Assembly (NCBI GenBank): GCA_900312665.1
Contig: ONZQ02000011.1
Location: forward strand, 892,459 to 956,458
Length of the DNA: 64,000 nucleotides
Direction of reading: 5' to 3'
Origin: Cephalotrichum gorgonifer
Taxonomy: Eukaryota; Ascomycota; Sordariomycetes; Microascales; Microascaceae
In this document: positions 1-9,987 of the stretch, one piece after another
How positions within the stretch are numbered: the first letter of the stretch is position 1
Layout of the letters: each line of letters opens with the position of its first letter
Translations under genes and position numbers: made by a program
The notes under the pieces: model-generated
The model's database searches: none
What the model was told of the DNA's origin: nothing
What the model saw: only the letters and a program-made list of their open reading frames with translations

Positions 1-2105
1 CCCTGTTCGGCTCCTGTCTTATGCCATCCCCTCCCCGGGATCCAATCGCCTCCTCGTCCTCCTCGAATCCCTTCCCCTTTGAGGAGCTCGTCATCTCTTC
101 TTTGGGGTGCTCTTGTGGCCATTCCCGCACCTCGCATGAGAAGCTGGAGGGGGGAGGGGATTTCTCTCCTCCGGGATGGGTAGCGCCCGTCATTGGCAGA
201 GGGCGGTTGGGTCGCAGACAAGACGGGAGGTTGAAGGACGGCAACACTGGGATGTGGTTGGACGGATCGACGTGACGACAGGGGTAGGTTAAGCGCCCGG
301 AGATGGGAGGAAATAGAAACAGGGATGTTGATTGGGCGGTGTGGGGAATGATTTTCGGAACCGTGCGCGCAGATCAACGCTGTCTGCGTCCTTCCCCTCC
401 TCGTGCACTCGGACAAGCACGTATTCCCATCACAGAGTCACCTGAAGAAACCTTTCTTTGGACGGCTCATTGGCGGACATCCTTGTCACACGGGCGTACC
501 GTACCCTGTCAAAAGTGTTGACCTGGGTATTAGCCGCTCGTGCCCATGCCTGTCCCTTGTCTTCTTCCCAGCCCCCCCCACCCGCCCCCCTCTTCTTCTG
601 GGCATTATTCGAATATAATATTACCATCCATGCGCTGTCCGTCAATGCCATCTGACTGGATTCCAATATCAAATTCTTCATGGGAACCGGGAATCAAAGT
701 CCCGAGCCAGGGCGGGATACCTGGGAGTCGAAACCGAAACAGCACCTCGGCCCCCAACAGCATCATCACCCGCCGAGAACTGTCTGTCGGTCGGCCTTAT
801 ACCAGATCATTTTCTCGAGCCTAAATATTAAGCTAGGGAGGATATGAGAGAGAAAGGCCCAGTCCCCTCGCTCCCCCTCAATGCATAATGTGATGTTTAT
901 GCTCATTGGTAGCATAGCGTGCTGGGAATGTGACGACCATCCCCGATCGGATCAGTGACAGCGGCGGTCAGCATGCGATGTGGAAACACAACTCGGTCCA
1001 GCAACCTTGAGATTCCGATCTAACTCCTTTATCTCTGGTCGCTAAAACGTGAGTCGTGAATTGTCGAATTCTGGTCGCACGATGTGATGCTCGACTTCGG
1101 CACGTCATAGCAATGTTTGATTCGAAGGCTTCAAATTGTGATGGGCATTCGTTCGGCTTTTGATGCCGTGAGTTTTGTTGGATGCAGGTCGCATCACATC
1201 CCTGGCTCGGTCTAGCCCCGGTACGTTTTCCCCTGTGTGGGTTCCCCTTGCTGCCGAAGTCGCTGCCAAGTGCTATTTATATCTCGCCGCCTGTGAAGGT
1301 AGACTGGTTACCCAGTCCTGCAGGTGGCGCATATACTGGAAGCATACAAATGCCTGTAGACGGACGCATTTGCTTGGGTGGGACTACTGGTGCAGAGGTC
1401 TGGCCTTTCTGAAGATTTGCGGAGCATGGCTTGATGCACACGACGTTAGTGTGGCCTCGTGGGCCCTCGTGGCCCCATGCTGCGAGTGAAAGTGGATTGT
1501 GCGTCCTGCTTTCTCAGCTCGGGATGTGGGATGCATCCATCATGTGTGCTTGTACGGAGTACTCTTAGCTGCCATGGGTATTAGGCGGCTTGCTTCCCTT
1601 GCTGGGCACGTACCACTTGCGACTCTGTCTTATCGATAAGGACCAGCAAAGCTGCCTAATTCTTCTGCCACCTGCCATCATATGTCGGAACCCCACCTGT
1701 CACCTCTGGCTTAACAGAAGAACAATGAAGCAGGCCATGGACGCGCCTTCAAAGGTGCAAGACGCGAAATAGCTGTAACTGGTACAGGTTTGCCCCACCT
1801 TACCCGTATCCCACCACTGAAAATTCCTCGAAAGATACTGCCTCTCCCACTTTATGAAGTACCCCTAGCTCATGTGACCGCCTGGCTTGTTCGCGTTGTG
1901 CCATTTTAAACCATACAGACGCGTCTCCCCAAACACGGCTCTTGACACGACTGAACTTTTACTAGTGATATTTTCCCTGTGACATCAAACGGCGAGGAGG
2001 ACTCAAGGCAGATCCAAGTCTTAGGTAGCCTCACCAGATTCCCAACCGAATCGAACCCCTGGATCGCCAAACTCTACGACGTTGTCGCGTCGCAAGCCCG
2101 CCAAC
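1..2105. other. Intergenic region, no gene recognised
   Basis: Only short, mutually overlapping open frames occur here and none resembles a known family or shows convincing splice structure. The stretch ends at the start codon of the BRCT protein at 2106, so its last few hundred bases are probably that gene's promoter and 5' UTR. One exact TACGGAGTAC motif lies at 1553-1562 and is listed separately. Confidence 0.5.
1553..1562. promoter_or_regulatory. Recurrent intergenic motif TACGGAGTAC
   Basis: This exact 10-mer also occurs at 55950-55959 and 56146-56155. One-base variants lie at 30936-30945 (two changes), 49560-49569 and, more loosely, 29801-29810. About 0.1 exact copies would be expected by chance in 64 kb on both strands. 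All copies are outside coding sequence. The function is unknown; a transcription-factor site is an inference. Confidence 0.35.
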
Positions 2106-4851
2106 ATGAGCAAACAGCTCTTCGCTCAGTGCTCCGTCGCATTTGTCTCGAGCTCGGAGCTGACCTCCCAGAGGATCTCAGAGGTACGTGGGCACCTAGA
2201 TGAAGTTGCCCCTCGCCCGTTAACCCAGTTTCTAACCTATCCATAGCTATCCGCCATCATCAAGAACAATGGGGGCGAGATCTGCGAACCGCGCTATAAC
2301 GGCTTGATACCCATTGAGAAAGTCAGCCACATCATCTCCAACACGATCGATTTCCCGCAGTACGCAGAGGCCCAGGCCCTGATGATCCCAGTCCTTACCG
2401 ACAGCTGGATACAACTATCGCTCTCCAAGAGCCGCCTCGCTCAGATCCGCCCATTCTCTCCCGATCCGCGCATGATCTTTTCCTCCGTCGTTATCACCTG
2501 CGCTGGACTGCCGACCATGGACAAGGAGGGGATTATCGGCGCCACGGCTGCACTGGGGGGCATGGATTCGCCGGTTGTGACGAAGATGACTACACACATC
2601 TGTGCTCTGTCGGCCGACGACCCTATGTGCCAGGACGCCAAAGCGAACGGCTTCAGGGCCAAGATTGTCCTTCCTCACTGGTAGGGAATATATCTCAGTC
2701 TTGGGGCGTACTCTTGCGTCACGGTATTCTAACCTTTTTGGTGCAGGTTTGACGACTGTTTTAAGCTGGGAAAGCGCATCAGCGAGGGGCCTTACCTCTT
2801 ACCAGACCCGGAGATTTTGCGGGATGACCCTCAGAGGTCTATCGAGATGCCTTCAAGTCAGCATATACAGGGGGCGACAACCGCCCAGCCGCGACATATA
2901 CCTTCGTCAACGCAATCTGCTCGGACGACTCTAAGTGTCTTCAAGATGAAGAAGGTCATGCTTGCACAGGACCTTGCTCTTTCGTCGCGTCTGCGGGACA
3001 TTATCAATGAGATCATCACAGATTCCAGTGGCCAGATCACAGACAACGTCGAGGAGTGCAACATGTTCGTCTGTCAGTATCGAGACGGTCCCGACTACGT
3101 CAGGGCGGCGAAGCTCTGCAAGGAGGTCGGCAACCTATCCTGGCTCTATCACCTAATCACCACCGACCAGTGGTCGTCCCCGTTCCGTCGTCTGCTGCAC
3201 TACCCCATACCAAAGAACGGAATCCCCGGGTTCGAGGATTTCAAGATCACCCTGTCAAACTATGGCGGCGACGCCCGCCCATACCTCGTAAACCTCATCA
3301 AGGCCGCGGGTGCCACCTTCACCAAGACGATGAAGGCCGAGAACACGCACCTCATCACGGCGCGGGATAACAGTGAGAAGTGCGAGGCGGCGGCGGACTG
3401 GGGCATCAACATGGTGAACCACCTCTGGATCGAGGAGAGCTACGCGAAGTGCAAGGTCCAGCCCTACACCAACAAGAAGTACACGCACTTCCCATCTAGG
3501 ACGAATTTAGGCGAGGTTATTGGCCAGACCTTCTTTGACGAGGCGATCCTGCGGGATACGTATTACCCGGGCGAGGACGACGACCTGCCGCCCTCGGCCA
3601 AGAGGAGGAGGCTCATCCTGGAGGCTGCGCAGGCGAACGCCTACGAGAATGGCCCCGCGGAGGGGGTCGTCATCGGGCGCGAGGACGCAAAGGTGTGGAG
3701 GGAGGAGATGACGAAGCAAGTCCCCGTGACGCCCGCGCCGAAGAGGCACGTCGCCTTGGGCAAGGAGAACGACACGCCGCTCTCGACGGGTAGCAGGAGC
3801 GCGAAGATGAAGGCCGCCGCGACGTTACGCCTTCTGGGCCCCGACATCGATCAGTACGAGAAGGAGAAGAAGAGGCACGCCAAGGACGGAAAAGGTCCCT
3901 GGGGAGGGAAGCGGGCGGCGGATAAGCTAGACCAGGCGAGAGAGGAGGCGAACGCGAATAAGGAGAAGAAGGACAAGACGACGAAGAAGGCGAGGCAAGA
4001 GGACGAAGAGGATGAAGGGGAGGAGGACGTTGAGGAGGAGGAGAAGAGGCCGGCCAAGAAGCGCAAGAAGGCGGAGAAGCCGTACAACATCACTGTCACG
4101 ATTACGGGCTATAAGCGCTGGGCGGAGGACCCAAAGAAAGAGGATAAGGACAGGGTAAGATTTTCGCTTTCGGCGCTCTGCACCATCTTTCTATTTTTTT
4201 TCGCTTTCGGCTGACATGAAAATCTCCTTCTGCTAGATGAAACTGCTCGAATTGGGAATCAAGGTCGCGGCGGAGAAGAGCGCCTGCCAGTACCTCGTCG
4301 CGCCGCGCATCCTCCGGACGCTGAAGTTCCTCTGCGGGCTCATCCGCGGCGCGACCATCATCTCCACCGACTTCATCGACCACGTCCTGACGTCGCGCGA
4401 GATCGTCAGCCCGGACGACTTCGTCCTCAAGGACCCGGAGGGCGAGAAGTTCAACCGCATGAAGCTGGACAAGTCTGTTGCTCGGGCGCGGGCCAACGCG
4501 GGCAAACTCCTCTGGGGGGTGCCGATCTACTGCACGCCGTACGTCCGGCACGGGGCGAAGACGTACGAGGCGATCGCGGTGGCATGCCACGCCATATGGA
4601 AGACGTACGACGGGAAGCACACCACGATCAAGAAGGTGACGCCCGAGGAGGACGGCGGGGTGGTGAGGCCGGACCCGGTGTACCTCATCACGTCTAATAC
4701 CGCGGCGGAACAGGGGCTGTTTGAGAAGTTTAGGAAGATGGCCGGGGACGGGAACATGGAGGCGAGGATCGTGAGCCCGGATTGGCTCCTGGATGTCGTG
4801 ATGAGGCAGGAGGTGGACTATGACGGGAGGTTTGCGGTGGAGGAAGAGTAA
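2106..4851 (+). CDS. Six-BRCT DNA-damage scaffold protein, Rtt107/Brc1-like
   Basis: The model is 844 aa in four exons: 2106-2183, 2247-2680, 2747-4154 and 4237-4851. The start is the ATG at 2106 (begins MSKQLFAQCSVAFVSS); the frame opening at 1979 has no ATG and does not join the downstream exon. BRCT-like repeats lie at about residues 3-90, 103-185, 235-320 and 333-425. A Lys/Glu-rich linker follows (about 540-615), then a C-terminal BRCT pair (about 616-844) with the family-typical run LVAPRILRTLKFLCGLIRGA. Rtt107 and Brc1 hold Smc5/6 and repair factors at stalled forks, and their last BRCT pair binds phosphorylated H2A; that role is inferred by family. Length matches S. pombe Brc1 (about 880 aa) better than yeast Rtt107 (1070 aa). 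Confidence 0.88.
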
Positions 4852-4880
4852 AGGGGGGTTTCGTCATGTCGTGTCGGGTT

Positions 4881-4894
4881 GGGGGGGGGGGGGG
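4881..4894. repeat. G14 homopolymer in 3' flank
   Basis: Fourteen consecutive G lie 30 bp after the stop codon of the BRCT gene. Two other G/C tracts in the window are also exactly 14 long (27636-27649 and 53278-53291). Length may be unreliable in the assembly. Confidence 0.8.
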
Positions 4895-5121
4895 TTGTGG
4901 TGTTTTGTTCTTTTTCTTTCTTTCGCATTTTGGCTGAGCGGGATTATATGTGGCGTTGAGGTAGTGTAGGCATTGTGTCGGAACATGTCAGGAGTCCTAT
5001 GGGTCCTTGCCAGTTCCTTTTTTTGCTTTCTTAATCTCGGTCCCGTCCAGATGCGGCGGACCGTTTGTTGTACATAGTAGATGGTGGTGAATGCGGCGGC
5101 GGGTCTTACTGAGGGTAGGGC

Positions 5122-5823
5122 TCAGAAGAACTTGACGCCCTGGGAGTCCTCCTGGCCGAAGATCTGAGCCTTGCCCTTCTTGACGAGGACCTGGAGGGCC
5201 TTGACCATCAACTCGCGGTCGAGTCCGTAGAATTCTAAACATAGTTGTTAGTCAATCCTGTCACTCTCCAATCAACCAACCTGGCCACTCCTCCCCCCGT
5301 AATAGTAGCTTTGACTTACCGGTCCCCCGACACGTCTCCCCCTCCGTGAGCTCATACACCGTCATCACCATCCCCCTGTGCGCCGTGTCCTCGACCCACT
5401 TCTCGACGGTCGCGGCCCACTCCTCGGGCTTACGCCAGTATATCCAGACGACGTCGCCGCCCTCCTCGCCCGCTGGCTCGGCCCTCCCCTGCTTGCGCAT
5501 GAAGGCGATGACCTCCTTTATGTCCGCCGACGAGAGGCGCTTGTTGATCTTTGCGTTGTAGAAGAGCGTCTCGATCTGGGCTGCGCTGGCCGCGTCATCG
5601 TCGGAGGCGGGGCCGGAGGTGGAGGTGGAGGGGGCCGGGTTCTGGGAGGGGTTGAACTGGGAGAGGGAGAGTTTCTGGATGCGGTGGTGTTGGCAGAAGG
5701 AGAGGATGAGGGAGGACCACTTTGTGAGTTGGGCGTGGTGGGTGGTTATGTTTGTTTGGCGGGTGAAGAAGGGGGGAAGTGGTATTCGCGGGGGAAGACG
5801 AACGGGGTGGGGGTTTGGGTCAT
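5122..5823 (-). CDS. VPS25: ESCRT-II subunit Vps25, apparent one-base frameshift near the N-terminus
   Basis: The product is about 205 aa, with exon 1 at 5823-5320 and exon 2 at 5234-5122. Vps25 is the ESCRT-II subunit that forms winged helices and recruits ESCRT-III at endosomes. Family hallmarks are the N-terminal FPREYHFPPFFTRQTN segment, DVVWIYWRKPEEWAATVEKWV, the EFYGLDRELMVKALQVLV helix and the exact C-terminus GVKFF. The ATG at 5823 gives MTQTPTPFVFPREYHFP, but the rest of the protein lies in another frame. The switch falls at a run of six C (5776-5771 on the minus strand), where seven would keep the frame. No splice signals explain it. A homopolymer sequencing error is likelier than a pseudogene, because the remaining frame and the intron (5235-5319) are intact and ESCRT-II is conserved. 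Confidence 0.85.
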
Positions 5824-6595
5824 TGTGAGTAAAGGGTGGGTTGGAGGGAGGATATATGAAGGGGATTTGTGATATGAGGAGAGGGGTTAGGTGGTATGGA
5901 GTATGATGGATGAGATGGGTGATGAAGGTGGTGATGATGCTGGTTGTGTAGGTTACTATGGATGGAGTGAGATGTCGTGTGGTCCGTCCATGTTACAAAG
6001 TACCCCGCCATGTCGAGACACCCAGTGACACTACATCTTAGTGGGGCGGATTGTATAAACACCCCCACTATACATAGTACTTCACCCAGGGTCGAGCACG
6101 AGGACAGTAGGTATTTTTGGAGTTACATGTAATACTGAGATTATCGCACTTTATCCTTCGCACACCCAAAATCAACGGACGGAACCGGGCGTTTGCCTTA
6201 TTTCCATTTTCATTCCCCCCCCGCCGTCGCAGCGAGAGTCCCGAGTCTCCGAGGATGGCCACCTTGCCCCCCTCTTCGTCTTCCTACCGCCGTTAGAATG
6301 TCGGGGTTCCTGACGGGGCCAGCTTGGAGACAGACGCCATTTTACGGCTTACGCGAAGAAAGAACACAGAGACATTCGCCATGGCAGGACTAGTCGTGAT
6401 TTTGATACCTTGCGCGGGAGTTGGCTAACCATTCTTGCCGGAAGGGATGCTTCACTTTATATACATTGGCTTCACAAACGCGGCAACCCGAGGTTCAGTG
6501 TACACTAGTTATACACTCTCCTCACTCCTAACCACCGAGCTGCTCTGCTGGATCCCCCCCCCTCGAATTCCCTAAGTAGATAACCTAAACCACGC
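5824..6595. other. Intergenic, no gene seen
   Basis: This is the upstream region of the Vps25 gene and the 3' flank of the small secreted-protein gene. It contains a TGATG-rich stretch around 5885-5945. No coding frame or RNA gene could be supported. Confidence 0.5.
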
Positions 6596-6976
6596 TCACT
6601 CCAGAGCCGTCAAACAGATCCCCATACAGTCAAACCCGCCATTCTCCGGGTCGCAGTCGTCGCTCGCGTCGTCAAAGCACTCCAGCCCCTCATCCTCGGG
6701 ACACTGCAGCCCCGCGTACCCGCCACACCTGGGCACCTCCTCCGAGACGCAGATCCCGCGCTCGTCGCACGCGAGGCCGCAGCCGGGCTTCCGCGGGTCG
6801 GAGATGCACGTGGTGCCCGGCTCCTGGCACCCGCTCGACTCCGGCTCGGGGACCAGGCCGCCGCAGGCCTGGTAGACGTCCACCGGGAAGCCGGGATCCG
6901 TGGGCGAGGGGAAGGGGGGGCTGTCCGCCGTCGTGAGGGCGGCGAGAAGGAGTGCGAGGGCGATTCGTCGAAGCAT
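6596..6976 (-). CDS. Small cysteine-rich secreted protein
   Basis: A single exon encodes 126 aa. A signal peptide is clear (MLRRIALALLLAALTTADS). About 107 residues follow, with 12 cysteines and a strongly acidic composition. The cysteines fall in two similar blocks, each opening with CGG: CGGLVPEP...GCQ...TTC...GCGLACDERGIC, then CGGYAGLQC...LEC...DCDPENGGFDCMGIC. The two GIC endings suggest an internal duplication. Even cysteine number and secretion suggest disulphide-bonded extracellular folding, possibly an effector-like or protease-inhibitor-like protein, but I recognise no named family. The gene stands alone, with no obvious functional partner nearby. Confidence 0.75.
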   Translation of the reverse strand: MLRRIALALLLAALTTADSPPFPSPTDPGFPVDVYQACGGLVPEPESSGCQEPGTTCISDPRKPGCGLACDERGICVSEEVPRCGGYAGLQCPEDEGLECFDDASDDCDPENGGFDCMGICLTALE

Positions 6977-7883
6977 CTTTGGGTGAGAAAAAAAACGTTG
7001 CGGGTCTATCTTTTGCGTGAGCGGTAGAAAGTTTCTGAACGGATGGCGGGTATAATATCCCGCGGACTTCTTCTGGTAAAGGTTTCGGACGTTCGCTCGT
7101 GGCTGGTTTGGACCCTCTTTCTTCTATCCAGCCTCATATCCTATCGATGGGCGCGCCGATTATATATTCCCCTCTCCCCGGCCGCCGTCCAGTCCCCCTT
7201 CATCCAAAAACAGCTTTTTTTTTCTTTTTTCCCGGTCACCCATATTGGTGATCGTCGGCCACTAACGAGGTCAATATGCAATGTTTCTAAAAATGGACGC
7301 CAGGGTAGTTAATTTATCCCCCAGGAACCAGATCATCGTATCCTACCTCTCAAACTCCAAACTCCCCGCCTATCCTTTAAACTCCCTTCCTTCTGTACGC
7401 CCCGAGGGTGTGTCGTTTCCCGGAGCTCGTCATTGCGCCGTCTTACGCCGGACGCCTACCCATTAGCGAGGGATTCCGCACCAGAGGGTGACATCATAGC
7501 AACTACCTCGTCGTAGCGAGCCGGGGAGGGCTCGTTCCGGGCGGTAACCTGGCTTCGAAGAATGAATTTATTTAAAAGAGATTGAAAACGTATTTTATTG
7601 TGGGCCTTCCATGCTATACGGGCGGGTATGCCTCGCGTCGGGTCTGGCGAAGTGGGGTGAGGGACGAGAGAGGAACGTCATTAATATGGCCAGCGAGGCA
7701 ACCCCGGAACGTGGGCTGTGATTCCACGTAGAGGAGTGGTCGGTTCGTTCGGAGGAGATGATGGGACGGGGCAAAACTCACTACTCGCGGCTGGCGAGCG
7801 CGGTATAAGCCTCCCGGCCTCCATGATATCACGGATTGTCCACGGGCCGGAAACGTATGTAGCGCATAACCGGAGGGGGGCAA
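6977..7883. other. Intergenic, nothing recognised
   Basis: The part near 6977 should hold the promoter of the cysteine-rich protein gene. A poly-T stretch lies at 7216-7228. The short open frames here show no family similarity. Confidence 0.45.
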
Positions 7884-8426
7884 CTATCCCCGGCGCTGGT
7901 TCGCCGCCTTTTCGAGCGCGTTCCGTCCGATGTACAGCACCTCGCCAAGATGCCGCGGCGTCACTCCCCCAGACGGAACCGTGTCAGGGGACACCCCCAT
8001 CCATAGCTCTACATCTGGGATGCCACAGCTCTCGATCGAGTCGACGACGAACACGCGGACGATCTCCCGAGGGGCGCGGATAATACCTGCCGGCGTGTCC
8101 ATGGGCCGGCGAATCGCGGACGGTGTTGAGGGTAGCTTCTGGAGCCCGAGTCGGCCCACGAGGGCCTCGGGGATGGTGGACGACGGCGCGCTCATGTCGA
8201 GGACGGCGTGAACCTGGTGGACGCGGCCGTCACGCGGAGACCGTATAGAGACGGTGCGAAGGTTAGCTTCGGATGAGTTAAGTATGACTGATAGGGGGTC
8301 GTTGGGGGGGCCGGGCCTAGTGGTAGCCCCCCCAAGAGTGAGGCTGTTGGGCATCCTGCTTCTGTTCATCTGCTCATGTGAGACCGCCCGGGCAAAGTGC
8401 GTAACAAGCGGACATCCTAGAACCAT
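7884..8426 (-). CDS. Orphan protein with weak retropepsin-like motif
   Basis: A single open frame encodes 180 aa. The centre reads VHAVLDMSAPSSTIPEALVGRLGL. This resembles the catalytic strand of retropepsin/DDI1-like aspartic proteases (usually V-L-D-T-G-A followed by hydrophobics and an R-L-G-L helix), but Met-Ser replaces Thr-Gly. A second hydrophobic strand, REIVRVFVVDS, lies where the second half of such a fold would be. If the fold is right, the protein is probably catalytically impaired or a non-protease relative. An alternative start is Met20. Overlapping open frames exist on the other strand, and no intron is needed. The evidence is modest; it could be a chance open frame or a remnant of a retroelement. 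Confidence 0.4.
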   Translation of the reverse strand: MVLGCPLVTHFARAVSHEQMNRSRMPNSLTLGGATTRPGPPNDPLSVILNSSEANLRTVSIRSPRDGRVHQVHAVLDMSAPSSTIPEALVGRLGLQKLPSTPSAIRRPMDTPAGIIRAPREIVRVFVVDSIESCGIPDVELWMGVSPDTVPSGGVTPRHLGEVLYIGRNALEKAANQRRG

Positions 8427-9018
8427 AATCTGCGAGAAACCGGAGCGTATAGAGCTGCCTATATAGATTCATCTTGGGAGTGCGTATGCCCTTGGAAACT
8501 TGCCTTGTTGGACGCCTCGCAAGAGGCAACCAGCGCCCCTTCCCCCACCCCTGTCAAGGCGCCGAAGTGCCGACTCCTTGTCATCGCATTATTGGCCGTG
8601 GCAACGCGGCTGTGACCTCTATAAACTACAATTCCGATTTTTTTTCCTGAGTTTTGGAAGTCTTCCTCGTAGGGGCGGTGGCTTAGGTTAGGACGAGGGA
8701 GCGGGGGGTTCCCAGCCCTTGTAAGGGTTGCCAGCCTGCCCCCTCCACCAAGTGTAAAAACTACGCGCCTAGCATGGCGGTCCTGTCACACAAATGTGCA
8801 TTGCCGACCGAGACGCGGAGACTGTTTGGCTATAGACGCGCGGGGCTGTCGGGCCTGGGGGCACGATAGATGCGCGGGCGACGAGTATTGCGCTCTCTCT
8901 GGATGGGGGATATAAACACCTGTGTCCCTTGCCCGATTCTTCCACGTTGGGAACACATTCGTATCGCTTGCTCTTCCTTCTTCACCTCTAATCCGCGTAT
9001 ACGAGGTAGGATGAGCCA
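8427..9018. other. Intergenic, likely divergent promoters
   Basis: The region separates two small, divergently oriented orphan genes. No RNA gene or repeat could be supported. Confidence 0.4.
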
Positions 9019-9513
9019 ATGGCCCAATTGTGTTTCCCTATCCCTTCAATACGATCGATCCTTGTCTTCGTATGGGCCTTCATATGCCGTCACTGGCACG
9101 ATGAAGACGACTATTCCCACAAGGACGCCGCTAAATCCTCATCAGACACCCATCTCACCCTCGAAGTCGACCAAGAGAGGAAGCAGCTACTCCCACCCGC
9201 TCCGGAACGCGATGATCCACCACTACAGCAAGACGCCGATAGGCTACAATGCCCGGCCCCCGCCCTTAAGCCGGCCCGGGGCGGGAGGGCCTCCTCGGAA
9301 GCGGCGGCCGCCGACCCAAGCCTGGACTCGGGACCAATTGATCATTTCGCCGACGCGTCTACGGATATACCAATAGACGGATACGAAGAACGAGAGGATG
9401 CGCTTATGAGGGAGGCGGCTCAATTCTGGAAATTGTGCCCCGAGACACACAGCTGGTATCACAAGGACAAGGAGACGGGCGAGGTGATCTGGGCCCCTTA
9501 TGAGCTCGACTGA
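9019..9513 (+). CDS. Hypothetical protein with hydrophobic N-terminus
   Basis: A single frame encodes 164 aa, with the ATG in a good fungal context (CCAATGG). Residues about 8-24 are hydrophobic (IRSILVFVWAFIC) and could be a signal anchor. The middle is low-complexity and charged. The C-terminus HSWYHKDKETGEVIWAPYELD has a W-x-DK-TG-x-x-W pattern, faintly like a WW-type strand pair. No family is recognised. The stop codon lies inside the first copy of an imperfect direct repeat that continues downstream, so the C-terminus may have changed by local duplication. Confidence 0.45.
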   Translation: MAQLCFPIPSIRSILVFVWAFICRHWHDEDDYSHKDAAKSSSDTHLTLEVDQERKQLLPPAPERDDPPLQQDADRLQCPAPALKPARGGRASSEAAAADPSLDSGPIDHFADASTDIPIDGYEEREDALMREAAQFWKLCPETHSWYHKDKETGEVIWAPYELD

Positions 9514-9671
9514 GCTATTTCCGGCGTTGGACATGAAATTGAACACGAGTCCCTGCTCCTCCGAGTCCCAATCTTTACATGGGCTGTTATGTTTAGCCCC
9601 ATTCCTTTAGAGCTCGACCGAATTGTTTCCGGTAAAGGAATGAAATTGCACTTGAGCCCCTGCCCTCTGAG
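9502..9671. repeat. Imperfect direct repeat spanning a gene end
   Basis: Copy 1 is 9502-9565 and copy 2 is 9610-9671, about 108 bp apart. Shared landmarks in order are GAGCTCGAC, TTTCCGG, ATGAAATTG, GAGYCCCTGC and CCGAG/CTGAG, about three quarters identical by eye. The first copy holds the stop codon TGA of the upstream frame; the second has CGA at that position. Confidence 0.7.
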
Positions 9672-9987
9672 CTTCAACCTTCAACAGGTTGCTATATCCA
9701 ACTCCTCTCCTTCGCACCATACGGCCCGAGCCAGTGGACACTAGCCGCGAGTTTCGCTGTCGTTCATATCACTCTTCATCATTACAATTCGGATGTGGCA
9801 CTCGAATTCAGAGGCTTTTCCTTTGCCTCTCAGACAAACGATGGAAGGCCGAGTCAGATTGTCGCAACTTATTATCCTGTTAGCTAGCTTTACACTCCTC
9901 CATGCCGGGTACCAAATAAAAGACCACATTTTCCGTGCCAGCCCGCCCTTTCAAGCCATTCGCGGTGTCGTCCAAGTAAGTGCCTGG
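9672..9987. other. Intergenic, convergent gene ends
   Basis: The space lies between a plus-strand orphan and the minus-strand zinc-finger gene. No supported feature was found. Confidence 0.4.

Noticed and set aside
1979..2203. Open frame read as the N-terminus of the BRCT protein
   Set aside because: It begins at GTG with an upstream stop and no ATG, and it does not join the second exon in phase. The ATG at 2106 in another frame gives the conserved BRCT start and splices correctly.
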